Positions 29,313 through 37,618 of a DNA stretch of 64,000 nt are shown one piece after another (position 1 is the stretch's first letter; every line of letters begins with the position of its first letter). Origin of the DNA: Geodermatophilus sp. DSM 45219 (lineage in GTDB: Bacteria; Actinomycetota; Actinomycetes; Mycobacteriales; Geodermatophilaceae); assembly GCF_900104025.1 (NCBI RefSeq), contig NZ_FNIQ01000005.1, forward strand, positions 186,001-250,000, given 5' to 3'. The position numbers were made by a program, and so were the translations under genes. The notes beneath the pieces are model-generated. The model did no database searches. It was given only the letters and a program-made list of their open reading frames with translations, and was not told the DNA's origin.

Positions 29313-30215
29313 CTACTCGCAGCCGACGCCGTCCCCGTCTCCGTCGAATGCGTCGCTCCACCCGCGCTCGCCGCGCCGGATGGGTGCCGCGCCGGCCGCC
29401 CGGACGGCGCCGCAGTCGGCGTACACCGCGCCCGTCGCCGCGGGCGGCTCCGCGGCGGCCGGCTCGGCGGCGGGGTCGCCGGGCAGCGGCTCGGCCGGGC
29501 AGCCCGACAGCACGGTGGCCGCGGCGTTGCGCTCGGCGCGGGTGACCCACAGGCCGTAGCCGGCCTTCACCGCGACCTGCCGCGCGACGTAGACGCACCG
29601 GTAGGAGGTGGCCGGCGGCAGCCAGGTCGCGGCGTCACCGTCCCCCTTCTGCATGTTGAGCGGGCCGTCGACGGCCAGCAGGTTGAGCGGGTCGTTGGCG
29701 AACGCGGTGCGCCGGTCGGCGTCCCACTGCTGGGCGCCCTTCTGCCAGGCGTCGGACAGCGCGACCACGTGGTCGACCTGCACGTCGTCGCTGGTGTCCT
29801 GGCCGCGGCGGAACTCGATGGTGCGCCCGGAGTACGGGTCGGCGAGGGTGCCCGAGAGGACGACGCAGTCGTCGGTGCCGGGCCGGAAGGTCTCACCGGT
29901 CAGGTCCCGGGCCAGGACGTCGTTGCGGGTGTCGCAGCCGTTGCGGTCGGTGTCGACCCAGCCGTCGCCGAACTGCTCCCGCTCGTAGCCGGTCCGCGGT
30001 GCCCGGCCGCGCACCGCCACGTCGGCGAGGGCGGCCAGCGCCGAGCCCGGCGCGGCCGTCGCGATCGCCCGGTCGGCGGCGGCGTCGTCCAGCACGCCGG
30101 TGGGCGCGGTCCCCGCGGCGTCGCCGGCGGGCGGCAGCAGACCGCAGCCGGTCAGGACGAGCAGCAGGGCGGCCAGCGGTACGCGGCGGGATGCCGGGGT
30201 GGGGCGCGGGTGCAC
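29313..30215 (-). CDS. Secreted HNH/DUF1524 nuclease lipoprotein with Excalibur domain
   Basis: A 300-residue exported protein with lipobox LTGCG after a short signal sequence. The middle carries a DUF1524/HNH nuclease domain: TDRNGCDTRNDVLARDL, DDVQVDHVVALSDAWQKGAQ (the catalytic DH) and NDPLNLLAVDGPLN. The C-terminal 40 residues form an Excalibur calcium-binding domain (GWSDAFDGDGDGVGCE). It is likely an extracellular, membrane-anchored DNase for nucleic-acid scavenging. GTG 30215 has GGGAGAGA upstream, and a TAGCGT -10 lies at 30250-30255. Confidence 0.88.
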   Translation of the reverse strand: MHPRPTPASRRVPLAALLLVLTGCGLLPPAGDAAGTAPTGVLDDAAADRAIATAAPGSALAALADVAVRGRAPRTGYEREQFGDGWVDTDRNGCDTRNDVLARDLTGETFRPGTDDCVVLSGTLADPYSGRTIEFRRGQDTSDDVQVDHVVALSDAWQKGAQQWDADRRTAFANDPLNLLAVDGPLNMQKGDGDAATWLPPATSYRCVYVARQVAVKAGYGLWVTRAERNAAATVLSGCPAEPLPGDPAAEPAAAEPPAATGAVYADCGAVRAAGAAPIRRGERGWSDAFDGDGDGVGCE

Positions 30216-30293
30216 GGTCTCTCCCGGGGGAGCGGGATCGGTCCCCCCGACGCTACGTCGGCCCGGGGGTGCCGTCCCGGAGCGGCACGGCGC

Positions 30294-31469
30294 TCAGCCC
30301 AGGTTGGTGGTGCTCCGGTAGAGGACGGCGGGGCCCCGGACGCTGACCGGCTCGCCGGCCGGGACGAAGGCCGACTGCCCCCGCTCCAGGACCAGCTCGT
30401 CCTCGCCGGAGGCCAGCACCGCGCGGCCGTCGGTGCACAGCAGCACCTGGGGGCCGGCGGTGGTCAGCACCCCGGTGCGGTCGTCGAGCTGCACCCGGGT
30501 GAGGTCGAAGTCCTCGACCGGCACGGGGTAGCGCAGCCCGCCGGGGCCGAGCACCGGGTGGATGACCGGGATCCGGCCGTCGGTGAAGTCGAGCACCTCG
30601 ATGAGCGCCGCCAGGTCGACGTGCTTGCTGGTGAGCCCGCCGCGCAGCACGTTGTCCGAGCTGGCCATGAGCTCGACGCCCGCGCCGGACAGGTAGGCGT
30701 GCAGGTTGCCCGCCGGCAGGAACACCGCCTCGCCGGGGGCCAGCTTGAGGTGGTTGCACATCAGCGAGATGACGACGCCGGGGTCACCGGGGTGGGCGTC
30801 GGCGAGCGCCGCGGCCCAGCGGTAGGTGTTGATGAACTCCGGGTCGTGGGCGGCCACGAAGGAGTCGGCCTTCCGGGCGACGGCCTCGACCAGGGAGGTC
30901 CGGCGGCGTCCGGAGAGCGCGATCAGCTGCGGGATGGCCGCCCGCAGCCCGCCCCGGGCGAGCGCGGCGATCGTGGGCTTGAGCTCCGGCAGCTGCAGCT
31001 TGGCCAGGCAGTGCAGCGACTCCTCGACCGGCCGGAAGCCGCAGAGCGCCTCGAAGGTGGTCAGCGCCAGCAGCAGCTCCGGCTTGTGCCACGGGTCCTT
31101 GAACGTCCGCGTCGGGTCGTCCTTGGGGATGCCCGCGGCCTCCTCGGCGGTGTACCCGGCCGCCGCCTGCTCCATCGTCGGATGCGCCTGCAGCGACAGC
31201 GGGCGGTCGGCGGCGAGCACCTTCATGAGGAACGGCAGCCGCGGACCGAACCGGTCGACCACCGACCCGCTCAGCAGCCGCTCGGGCTCCTCGGCGATGG
31301 CCTCGTCCAGCGGGCGGCCGTCGGCCAGCAGGCTCGGCTGGTCCGGGTGGGCCCCCATCCACAGCTCCGCGTACGGCTGCTGCGCGGGGCTGGGCTGACC
31401 GAGCAGCTCGGGGATGACCGTCCGACTCCCCCACGGGTAGTGGCGGACGGCGCTGGTGAGGGGCCACAT
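30294..31469 (-). CDS. manA: Mannose-6-phosphate isomerase, class I
   Basis: ManA interconverts fructose-6-phosphate and mannose-6-phosphate, the entry to GDP-mannose. The 391-residue cupin protein shows RHYPWGSRTVIPELLG, AELWMGAHPDQPS, QAHPTMEQA (zinc ligands Gln/His), KPELLLALTTFEALCGF and LPAGNLHAYLSGAGVELMASSDNVLRGG up to its core. ATG 31469 is eight bases after a TAGCCT -10 at 31478-31483, so it is probably leaderless. It heads the manA end of the region that also holds the SIS-domain gene and manB, as in mycobacteria. Confidence 0.96.
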   Translation of the reverse strand: MWPLTSAVRHYPWGSRTVIPELLGQPSPAQQPYAELWMGAHPDQPSLLADGRPLDEAIAEEPERLLSGSVVDRFGPRLPFLMKVLAADRPLSLQAHPTMEQAAAGYTAEEAAGIPKDDPTRTFKDPWHKPELLLALTTFEALCGFRPVEESLHCLAKLQLPELKPTIAALARGGLRAAIPQLIALSGRRRTSLVEAVARKADSFVAAHDPEFINTYRWAAALADAHPGDPGVVISLMCNHLKLAPGEAVFLPAGNLHAYLSGAGVELMASSDNVLRGGLTSKHVDLAALIEVLDFTDGRIPVIHPVLGPGGLRYPVPVEDFDLTRVQLDDRTGVLTTAGPQVLLCTDGRAVLASGEDELVLERGQSAFVPAGEPVSVRGPAVLYRSTTNLG

Positions 31470-31655
31470 CAGGCGAGAGGCTACTGGCCGGTCCGCGCCG
31501 CGGACGCGGTTCGGCGCACGCCTGACCGGTGCTCCCCCGATCGGGTCACCCCCCGAGGAGCGTGGCGGGCGGTCCGGCCGCCGGGGACCGGGACGCCAGG
31601 AGCCCGGCGGACGGCGCCCGCCCGGGCCCGGCGGCGGCCGGGGACGGGCCGGCGC

Positions 31656-32801
31656 TCACCCCGGAGCCGACCGCTCGGTGTCCAGGGCCAGCGCCAGGTA
31701 CACGGCGGTGAAGTCGGCGACGGCGAGCTGGCGGGCCAGCCGGGGCAGCCGGCCGTACCGGTCCGGGTCCCCGTGCTCGGCCAGCCCGCTCACCGGCACG
31801 TTGGCGGTCGCGGCGCTACGCAGTGCCTCGGACAGCGCCTCGCGGGCCGACCGGGGCTCGCGCTCCCCCGCGCCGTCGTGCTCGCCGGCGTCGGCGTCGC
31901 GGACGGTGAGCAGCCGCAGTCGCCGGCCGGCGTCCTCGGCGCGGTCGCGGAAGAAGTCGTCCTCCCCGCCCTCGGGTGCCAGCGGCCCGCGCAGCACGGC
32001 GCAGGCGGCGACCCGCTGGTCGGGCATCCGGAACGTGGTGACCGGCAGGCCGGCCAGCGTGGCCAGCTGGTCGGCGATCCGGGTCGCGGCGGTGCCGGCC
32101 AGCGGCCCCTCGGCCGCGATCACCGGGAGCGCGTCGAGCAGCTCCAGCGCCAGCGTCTTGGCCGGGTTGACGAAGGACTCCCGGGTCGGCCCGCACTCCG
32201 TGGCCACCTCGTCGAGGGCCGCGGCGATCGCCTCGAGGTCCGCCGCGCCCTCGGACAGCAGGTCCAGGCCGACCGCCAACTGCAGCAGCGGGGTGAGCAT
32301 CGACCACAGGGTGGTGTGCCGGACCCGCGAGCGCGGCAGCGGGACGTAGGGCGCGCGGGCCGTGGAGCAGGCCGCCCGCAGCGGGGCGTCCTCGGCGCCG
32401 ATGCCCAGCAGGGTCACACCGCGGCGGGCCGCCTCGTACGCCGGGGTCACCGCGTAGCGCCCGGCGCCGGTGCGGGTGGCGACGACGGCGATGTCGCTGG
32501 GTCCGGTCCACACCGGCAGGTCCGGGCCCGGGACGACGTCCACGGTGACCGGGCTGGCGGGCCCGAGCAGCGCGCGCAGCACCTGGGCGGCCACCGCCCC
32601 CTCGCGGCGGGCCACGATGACCAGCCCCCGCGGACGGCCGCCGGCGGTGACCCGCTCCAGGCCGGCCTCCTCGGTGAGCCGGGCGGTCTCGCGGACCTGC
32701 GCGCCGGCGCCGGCCACCGCGGGCAACAGGCCGCGCGGGTCGCGGGCACGCAGCTCGTCGAGGTCGTCGAGAACCTCCTCGGCCAGCTCCGGCGAGCTCA
32801 C
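31656..32801 (-). CDS. SIS-domain phosphosugar isomerase-like protein (Rv3256c/TobH type)
   Basis: A 381-residue protein of the bifunctional phosphoglucose/phosphomannose isomerase-like group. It shows GLVIVARREGAVAAQVLRAL and DIAVVATRTGAGRYAVTP (SIS phosphosugar-binding elements), and FVNPAKTLALELLDALPVI in the second half. The gene lies between manA and manB, as Rv3256c does in M. tuberculosis, which suggests a role in mannose-phosphate metabolism. Its exact reaction is unproven. Its GTG overlaps the stop of the Trm112-like gene by four bases, so it belongs to the manB transcript. The 186-base gap downstream shows nothing but GC-rich sequence and the manA -10. Confidence 0.85.
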   Translation of the reverse strand: MSSPELAEEVLDDLDELRARDPRGLLPAVAGAGAQVRETARLTEEAGLERVTAGGRPRGLVIVARREGAVAAQVLRALLGPASPVTVDVVPGPDLPVWTGPSDIAVVATRTGAGRYAVTPAYEAARRGVTLLGIGAEDAPLRAACSTARAPYVPLPRSRVRHTTLWSMLTPLLQLAVGLDLLSEGAADLEAIAAALDEVATECGPTRESFVNPAKTLALELLDALPVIAAEGPLAGTAATRIADQLATLAGLPVTTFRMPDQRVAACAVLRGPLAPEGGEDDFFRDRAEDAGRRLRLLTVRDADAGEHDGAGEREPRSAREALSEALRSAATANVPVSGLAEHGDPDRYGRLPRLARQLAVADFTAVYLALALDTERSAPG

Positions 32802-32992
32802 GGGCGCTGCCGGGCCTCGTCGAGCAGCAGCACCGGGATGCCGTCGCGGACCGGGAACGCCCGGCCGCAGGTGGTGCAGACCAGCTCGCTCGCCGCCTCG
32901 TCCACCGTCAGCGGGCTGTGGTGGGCGTCCGGGCAGGCCAGGATCTCCAGCAGCGCCGGGTCCAGCCCCAGCGGGCCGTTCGACGTCGTCAT
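32798..32992 (-). CDS. Trm112-family small zinc-binding protein
   Basis: A 64-residue protein with LEILACPDAHHSPL at the start and LVCTTCGRAFPVRDGIPVLL at the end, the usual Trm112/YcaR (UPF0434) layout. Eukaryotic Trm112 activates methyltransferases; the bacterial small proteins are poorly characterised. One cysteine of the first CxxC is replaced, leaving three cysteines. It is coupled on both sides: an ATGA overlap with manB and a GTGA overlap with the SIS gene. Confidence 0.88.
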   Translation of the reverse strand: MTTSNGPLGLDPALLEILACPDAHHSPLTVDEAASELVCTTCGRAFPVRDGIPVLLLDEARQRP

Positions 32993-34353
32993 GCGCGCAC
33001 CATCCCCAGCACTCGGTCTCGGAGTCCGGTCATCCGCGCCTCGTCAGGCGCCTCCACGTTGAGCCGCAGCAGCGGCTCGGTGTTGCTGGCCCGCAGGTTG
33101 AACCACGAGCCGTCGGGCAGGTCGACCGTCAGTCCGTCGAGCTCGTCGACGGTGACGCCGTCCTGCTCCTCGAATGCCTCGCGGACTGCCTTGGCGCGGC
33201 CCGCGGCGTCCTGCACCGTCGAGTTGATCTCACCCGACGCGGCGTAGCGGGAGTAGCCGGCGGTCAGCTCCGACAGCGGCCGGCTCTGCTCCCCCAGCGC
33301 GGCGAGCACGTGCATCGCGGCGAGCATGCCGGTGTCGGCCCGCCAGAAGTCGCGGAAGTAGTAGTGCGCGGAGTGCTCGCCGCCGAAGACGGCGTCGGTG
33401 CGGGCCATCTCGGCCTTGATGAACGAGTGCCCCACGCGGGTGCGCACCGGCTGCCCGCCGTGCTCGCGGACGATCTCCGGCACCGCCCGCGAGGTGATGA
33501 GGTTGTGGATGACCGTCGTCCCCCGGCCCTTGGCCAGCTCGCGGACGGCGACCAGCGCGGTGACCGCCGAGGGGCTGACCGGCTCGCCGCGCTCGTCGAC
33601 GACGAAGACGCGGTCGGCGTCGCCGTCGAAGGCCAGCCCGATGTCGGCGCCGGTGCGGCGGACCTCGGCCTGCAGGTCGACCAGGTTGGCCGGGTCCAGC
33701 GGGTTGGCCTCGTGGTTGGGGAAGGAGCCGTCGAGCTCGAAGTAGAGCGGCAGCACCTCCAGCGGCAGGCCGTCGAGGACCACCGGGACGGTGTGCCCGC
33801 CCATCCCGTTGCCGGCGTCGACGACGACCCGCAGCGGCCGGATGGTGGACAGGTCGACCAGCGAGCGCAGGTGGGCGGCGTACCCGGCGAGCAGGTCCCG
33901 CTGGGCGACCGTCGCCGTCCGGTCGGGGACCCGGTCGTAGCCGTCGCGCTCGGCCCACTCGCGGATCGTCGCCAGACCGGAGTCCTGGCCCACGGGAGTC
34001 GCGCCGGCGCGGCACATCTTGATGCCGTTGTACCGGGCCGGGTTGTGGCTGGCGGTGAACATCGCGCCGGGGACCCCGAGCGAGCCGGAGGCGAAGTAGA
34101 GCAGGTCGGTGGACCCCAGGCCGGCCTCGAGCACGTCGAGGCCACGGGACAGCACGCCCTCGGCGAAGGCCCGGGACAGCGGGACGGAGGACTCCCGCAT
34201 GTCGTGCGCGGTCACCACCGCGGTGGCCCCGCTCTCGGCGTGCACGAGCTCGGCGAAGGCCGCGCCGATGCGGCGCGCGACGGCCTCGTCCCACTCGTCG
34301 GGGACGACGCCGCGGACGTCGTAGGCCTTGATGATCGCGGACAGGTGGCGCAC
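32989..34353 (-). CDS. manB: Phosphomannomutase/phosphoglucomutase
   Basis: ManB converts mannose-6-phosphate to mannose-1-phosphate, the step between ManA and ManC. The 454-residue alpha-D-phosphohexomutase has the phosphoserine loop TASHNPARYNGIKM, the magnesium loop AFDGDADRVFVVDERG, the sugar-binding GGEHSAHYYFRDF and the phosphate-binding RASNTEPLLRLNVEA. GTG 34353 is seven bases after TAGGGT at 34361-34366, which looks leaderless. It heads the manB, Trm112-like and SIS operon with overlapping stop/start codons. Confidence 0.96.
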   Translation of the reverse strand: MRHLSAIIKAYDVRGVVPDEWDEAVARRIGAAFAELVHAESGATAVVTAHDMRESSVPLSRAFAEGVLSRGLDVLEAGLGSTDLLYFASGSLGVPGAMFTASHNPARYNGIKMCRAGATPVGQDSGLATIREWAERDGYDRVPDRTATVAQRDLLAGYAAHLRSLVDLSTIRPLRVVVDAGNGMGGHTVPVVLDGLPLEVLPLYFELDGSFPNHEANPLDPANLVDLQAEVRRTGADIGLAFDGDADRVFVVDERGEPVSPSAVTALVAVRELAKGRGTTVIHNLITSRAVPEIVREHGGQPVRTRVGHSFIKAEMARTDAVFGGEHSAHYYFRDFWRADTGMLAAMHVLAALGEQSRPLSELTAGYSRYAASGEINSTVQDAAGRAKAVREAFEEQDGVTVDELDGLTVDLPDGSWFNLRASNTEPLLRLNVEAPDEARMTGLRDRVLGMVRA

Positions 34354-34360
34354 GGGACGG

Positions 34361-34366
34361 ACCCTA
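34361..34366 (-). promoter_or_regulatory. -10 box of manB
   Basis: TAGGGT lies on the minus strand, seven bases before the GTG of manB, which is leaderless spacing. Confidence 0.55.
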
Positions 34367-34381
34367 TCCGTGGGCAGGCGA

Positions 34382-34486
34382 GGTGCCGGGACGGCCGCCC
34401 CCCGCGACGGCCCCGCCCCGAGCCTGCGGGGGTGGGGAGGACGGGTCCTCCACCGAGGCGTGGGAGGGGTGGTCCTCCCTCAGGTG
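34382..34486. repeat. Palindromic intergenic repeat copy 3 (manB-DUF3499 gap)
   Basis: GGTGCCGGGACGGCC is followed by CCCGCCCCGAGCCTGCGGGG and GGTGGGGAGGACGGGTCC. It matches the full-length unit at 27616 in order and orientation. It occupies the gap and touches the 3' end of the DUF3499 gene. Confidence 0.75.
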
Positions 34487-34830
34487 ATGTCGGGGAGGAC
34501 CCGCAGGTGGCCGCGGCGGGTGCCGCTGCCGTCGTCCGCGGGGTTGCGCGGCGGCTCGGGACGGGCCGCCTCGCGGACCGCGTCGGCCAGGGCGAGCAGG
34601 TCGTCGCCGGTCGGGCCGGAGTCCTCGAGGTCGATCTCGTGGCGGACGACCTCCCAGCCGCGCGGGACGGTCAGCCGCTCGCCGTGGAACTCGCAGAGGT
34701 CGTAGCTGTGCGGCTCCGAGAACGTCGCCAACGGTCCGACGACAGCGGTCGACTCCGCGTACACGTAGGTCAAGGTCGCTGCCGCCGGTTGCGCGCAGCC
34801 GCTGCGCGAGCAGCGACGTGACTGCCTCAC
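34480..34830 (-). CDS. DUF3499 family zinc-ribbon protein
   Basis: A 116-residue small protein of the actinobacterial family DUF3499 (Rv3258c-like). The conserved N-terminus reads RRCSRSGCAQPAAATLTYVY, and SEPHSYDLCEFHGERLTVP completes a four-ligand Cys/His site, followed by RGWEVVRHE. The function is unknown; a nucleic-acid or protein-binding zinc ribbon is plausible. GTG 34830 is preferred because the Cys motif begins at once. GAGGAACC and a TACTGT -10 (34852-34857) lie upstream. Its position between manB and the Rv3259-like gene matches mycobacteria. Confidence 0.85.
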   Translation of the reverse strand: MRQSRRCSRSGCAQPAAATLTYVYAESTAVVGPLATFSEPHSYDLCEFHGERLTVPRGWEVVRHEIDLEDSGPTGDDLLALADAVREAARPEPPRNPADDGSGTRRGHLRVLPDIT

Positions 34831-35020
34831 CACCGGTTCCTCACGCGTCGCACAGTAGACGCGTAGCGGGGTGGTTGGCATCAGGCACACCGGTGACCGG
34901 TACCCGCGCGCAGCAGCAGTCCCATCCTGCACGACGGCCCCGCCGACCCCGCCCGGTGGTCACCGGCGGGCCGCGGCCGGGCGCGGACGGCGGACCCCCG
35001 GCCGTACGCTCGCACCCGTC

Positions 35021-35476
35021 ATGAGCCGACCCGCCCGTTCCCGCCGCGACCGGCACGGCAGGGGCCTGCGCGGGCGCCTGGTCCCCGACGGCGTCCCGCT
35101 GGCCCGCAGCCGCGCCGGGCAGTTCGACGACCTGGTGCTCGACGCGGTCGAGGACCTCGAGCGGCGCTGGGAGAAGGAACTGGCCGGGGTCGAGTTCGCC
35201 GTCGAGGACGTGCCCTGGGTGGAGCACACCAGCCCCGACGAGGTGGTGCTGGACGCCGACGTGCTCGACGACGGCAGCGTGCCGCTGGCCCGCGTGCTGC
35301 CCGCGCACCGGGACGGCGACCGCGAGGTGCCGCCGCGGATCGTCGTCTACCGCCGGCCGCTGGAGCTGCGCGCGCACGACCGCGACGACCTCGCCGACCT
35401 GGTCCGCGACGTCGTCGTCGACCAGGTGGCCGTGCTGCTGGGGCGCGACCCGGAGGAGATCGACCCCACCGCGTGA
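35021..35476 (+). CDS. Rv3259-like 'metallopeptidase family' protein lacking HExxH
   Basis: A 151-residue protein of the small zincin-like (MMP-like) family by its conserved frame: RSRAGQFDDLVLDAVEDLE, EFAVEDVPWV and RIVVYRRPLE. The segment LVRDVVVDQVAVLLGRDPEE aligns with the site where active members have HExxH, but neither His nor the Glu is present. It is therefore probably not a protease. ATG 35021 follows a TACGCT -10 at 35005-35010 (near-leaderless). It is divergent from DUF3499, as Rv3259 is from Rv3258c. Confidence 0.8.
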   Translation: MSRPARSRRDRHGRGLRGRLVPDGVPLARSRAGQFDDLVLDAVEDLERRWEKELAGVEFAVEDVPWVEHTSPDEVVLDADVLDDGSVPLARVLPAHRDGDREVPPRIVVYRRPLELRAHDRDDLADLVRDVVVDQVAVLLGRDPEEIDPTA

Positions 35477-35533
35477 GGCCCCCCTGCCCCCACCACTCGC
35501 GGGCTCGCGGCGGGACCCTGCAGGGGGCCGGGA
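35477..35533. repeat. Palindromic intergenic repeat copy 4
   Basis: GGCCCCCCTGCCCCCACC and its near-complement at the other end (GGGACCCTGCAGGGGGCC) enclose ACTCGCGGGCTCGCGG. This is the inverse orientation of the 27616 unit. It lies immediately after the stop of the Rv3259-like gene, so it could act as a terminator hairpin. Confidence 0.75.
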
Positions 35534-35555
35534 GTGGCTGCGATGCTCTGACGCG

Positions 35556-36554
35556 ATGGACCCCTCCGCGCCGGCCGCCGTCCCCTGGGTGGTCCTGGCC
35601 GTGGCGTTGCTCGGGCTCGCCGGCCTGGCCGCGGTCGCGCTGACCGGCCGGTGGCGGGCCGCCCCTCCCCCCGCCGCCCCGGAGCCGCGGCGGCCCCGGC
35701 CGGCGCCGCGCTGGCCCGACGACGACCTGCCGGGGTTCCTCGCCGCGCCGCCCGGCACGCCCGCCGGTCCGCCCGCCCCGCCGCCGGCACCGGCCCTGGA
35801 CGCCGAGCCCGCCGCTGCGGGCCCCGACGGCACCGGCCGCGCGGTGGCCGGCGCGGCCGCCACGGCGCTGCTGCTCGTCGCGGCGCTCGCCGGCGTGGCG
35901 GCCGCCGGCCGCGACGGCGGCGACCCCCCGGCGCAGGCGACCCCGGGCGCCCGGTCGTCGTGGCCGACGCCGGAGCCGGCGACCCCCGCACCCTCGCCGA
36001 CCTCGCTGCCGCCGGTGCCGTCGGACCCGCTGCCGGGCGAGGGCGGCGCCGGCGTGCTGGCCGACCGGTCGGTGCCGCTCGACCGGGACGGCGTGCTGGC
36101 CCGGCTCGCGTTCGGCGGCATCGTCGTCGAGCGCCAGGCGGTGGGGACGACGGTGGCCTACCCGTCGGTGAGCGTCACCGCGGACGGCGGGACGGCGCTG
36201 GCCCACCTGCGGCTGCCGACCTGGAACTGCCTGACCGCCGAGGCGCCGGCCGACCCGGCCGCCGCGGGGTGCGTGCGGTCGCGGACGGAGTACGCCGACC
36301 TGCCCTCTCCCGCGCTCACCGTGACGCGGGAGGGCCGCGACCTGCGGCTGACCGGCCGGTTCCCCACCTACACCCGGCCGATCGGCACCGCGCCGGCGTA
36401 CACGGGCCGGGTGTACGACCTGACCGTGACCGCCTCCCCCGCCGGACCGGTGCGCGACGGGACGGCGCCCGCGGAGGGCACGCTGTTCCTCGGCACCGAC
36501 CGGGCCGTGAGCCTCGACGAGCCCGGTCTGGGCGTCGTCCGGTACGCCGGCTGA
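35556..36554 (+). CDS. Uncharacterised Pro-rich membrane protein
   Basis: A 332-residue protein with two hydrophobic helices: residues about 10-30 (VVLAVALLGLAGLAAVAL) and 95-112 (AATALLLVAALAGVAAA). They are separated by a Pro/Ala/Arg-rich cytoplasmic loop. After a second Pro/Thr/Ser-rich segment comes an extracellular domain of about 170 residues containing two Cys (NCLTAEAP, GCVRSR) that may form a disulfide, plus beta-rich segments. It is not recognised. It is transcribed with or just after the Rv3259-like gene. Confidence 0.7.
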   Translation: MDPSAPAAVPWVVLAVALLGLAGLAAVALTGRWRAAPPPAAPEPRRPRPAPRWPDDDLPGFLAAPPGTPAGPPAPPPAPALDAEPAAAGPDGTGRAVAGAAATALLLVAALAGVAAAGRDGGDPPAQATPGARSSWPTPEPATPAPSPTSLPPVPSDPLPGEGGAGVLADRSVPLDRDGVLARLAFGGIVVERQAVGTTVAYPSVSVTADGGTALAHLRLPTWNCLTAEAPADPAAAGCVRSRTEYADLPSPALTVTREGRDLRLTGRFPTYTRPIGTAPAYTGRVYDLTVTASPAGPVRDGTAPAEGTLFLGTDRAVSLDEPGLGVVRYAG

Positions 36555-36672
36555 GGGAGGACCCCGTCCTCCTCACCGGAGGAGGACCCTCCTGCCCCCA
36601 CCATGCGCAGGCTCATGGCCGGGCCCTGCAGGAGGGCCGGCGGCGAGCCTCGGGACGGGGCCGGCACGACCG
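36555..36672. repeat. Palindromic intergenic repeat copy 5
   Basis: AGGACCCCGTCCTCCTCACC (as in copy 1) is followed by CCTGCCCCCACC, ATGCGCAGGCTCATGG and CCCTGCAGGAGGGCC (as in copy 4). It lies in the 133-base gap between two convergent genes. Confidence 0.75.
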
Positions 36673-36687
36673 GGGAGGAGCCGGGTC

Positions 36688-37500
36688 TCACCGCCGGTCG
36701 AGCAGGCGCAGCGCGGGACCGCGCCGCAGCGTCAGCGTGACCAGCGGCGCGCCCGGCTCGGTGGGCAGTCCGGGCGTCCCCCACCAGGGCCGCCGCTCCG
36801 GGCCGTCGAGCAGGGTGAGCAGCCCGCCGTCGGGCACCGTCGCGAGCTCCACCTGACCGATCGCCGCGTGCAGCCGGGCGGTGGTGCGCAGCGCGGCGCG
36901 GGTGCGGCGGTCGGGTTCACGGGTCAGCAGGGCGGCCAGTCCCCGCTCGACCTCCGCCGGGTCCGTGGTGCGTCGCACCGGGCCGGCGGCGTCGAGGGCG
37001 TCGACGAGCCGGGCGCTGCGGGCGGTGGCGAAGGCGGCCTCGGGCCGCAGCCGGCCGATCGCCCGCAGCGTGGGGTCGCCCAGCGGCAGGCCGGCCAGCC
37101 GGAGCGTCCAGGGCCGGCGCAGGCGGTCCAGGACGCCCAGCACGCCGGCGGCCAGCTGCCCGGCGGCCGCGTCGTCCCGGGCCGGGAGCCGGGCCGGCGC
37201 CGCGCCGACGGGGACCGGCAGCCCGTCGCCGAGCAGGGTGGCGGTGAGCCTGGGGCCGCCGCGCAGGACGAGGGCCGCCAGGGCGCGGGGCGCGCCGCGC
37301 CCGTCCGGGTCGTCCACCACGACCGCGACCGGGCGGGGACGGGGCCGCGGGCCGGTCGCGCCGAGGACCAGGGCCGCGGTCAGCCAGGGGGCGCGGGCGG
37401 TCACCGGAGCGCGCAGCGCGGCCAGCAGCGGACCGGCCGCGCGCAGCTCGCGCACCACGCCGGCCCGGCCCGCCACGACGCGGACGCCCGGGGTGTTCAC
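36688..37500 (-). CDS. Hypothetical protein (270 aa)
   Basis: The frame from GTG 37500 has normal actinobacterial codon usage and encodes 270 residues rich in Ala, Arg, Leu and Pro, with no clear transmembrane helix or signal peptide. Segments such as WTLRLAGLPLGDPTLRAIGR and TVPDGGLLTLLDGPERRPWW suggest a compact globular fold. I do not recognise the family. It is downstream of whiB2 on the same strand but separated from it by a perfect hairpin, so it is probably transcribed separately. Confidence 0.55.
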   Translation of the reverse strand: MNTPGVRVVAGRAGVVRELRAAGPLLAALRAPVTARAPWLTAALVLGATGPRPRPRPVAVVVDDPDGRGAPRALAALVLRGGPRLTATLLGDGLPVPVGAAPARLPARDDAAAGQLAAGVLGVLDRLRRPWTLRLAGLPLGDPTLRAIGRLRPEAAFATARSARLVDALDAAGPVRRTTDPAEVERGLAALLTREPDRRTRAALRTTARLHAAIGQVELATVPDGGLLTLLDGPERRPWWGTPGLPTEPGAPLVTLTLRRGPALRLLDRR

Positions 37501-37514
37501 GCCCCGAACGACAC

Positions 37515-37547
37515 CACAGCCGCCGACGGGGTCCGTCGGCGGCTGTG
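37515..37547 (-). terminator. Perfect hairpin terminator downstream of whiB2
   Basis: A 15-bp perfect stem (CACAGCCGCCGACGG / CCGTCGGCGGCTGTG) with a GGT loop lies 70 bases after the whiB2 stop and 15 bases before the start of the 270-residue gene. There is no U-tract, as is usual in actinobacteria. Confidence 0.75.
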
Positions 37548-37618
37548 GGGGCAGCTCGGTGCTGGTGTCACACGGCGGTGTGTGAGGCGCGCCCGCTCCG
37601 GCCGGCGCGAGGGCGGCG

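Noticed and set aside
29313-30215. HNH protein as part of a homing or mobile element
   Set aside because: It has a lipoprotein signal, a DUF1524-type domain and an Excalibur tail, which fit a secreted nuclease. No flanking repeats or intron are seen.
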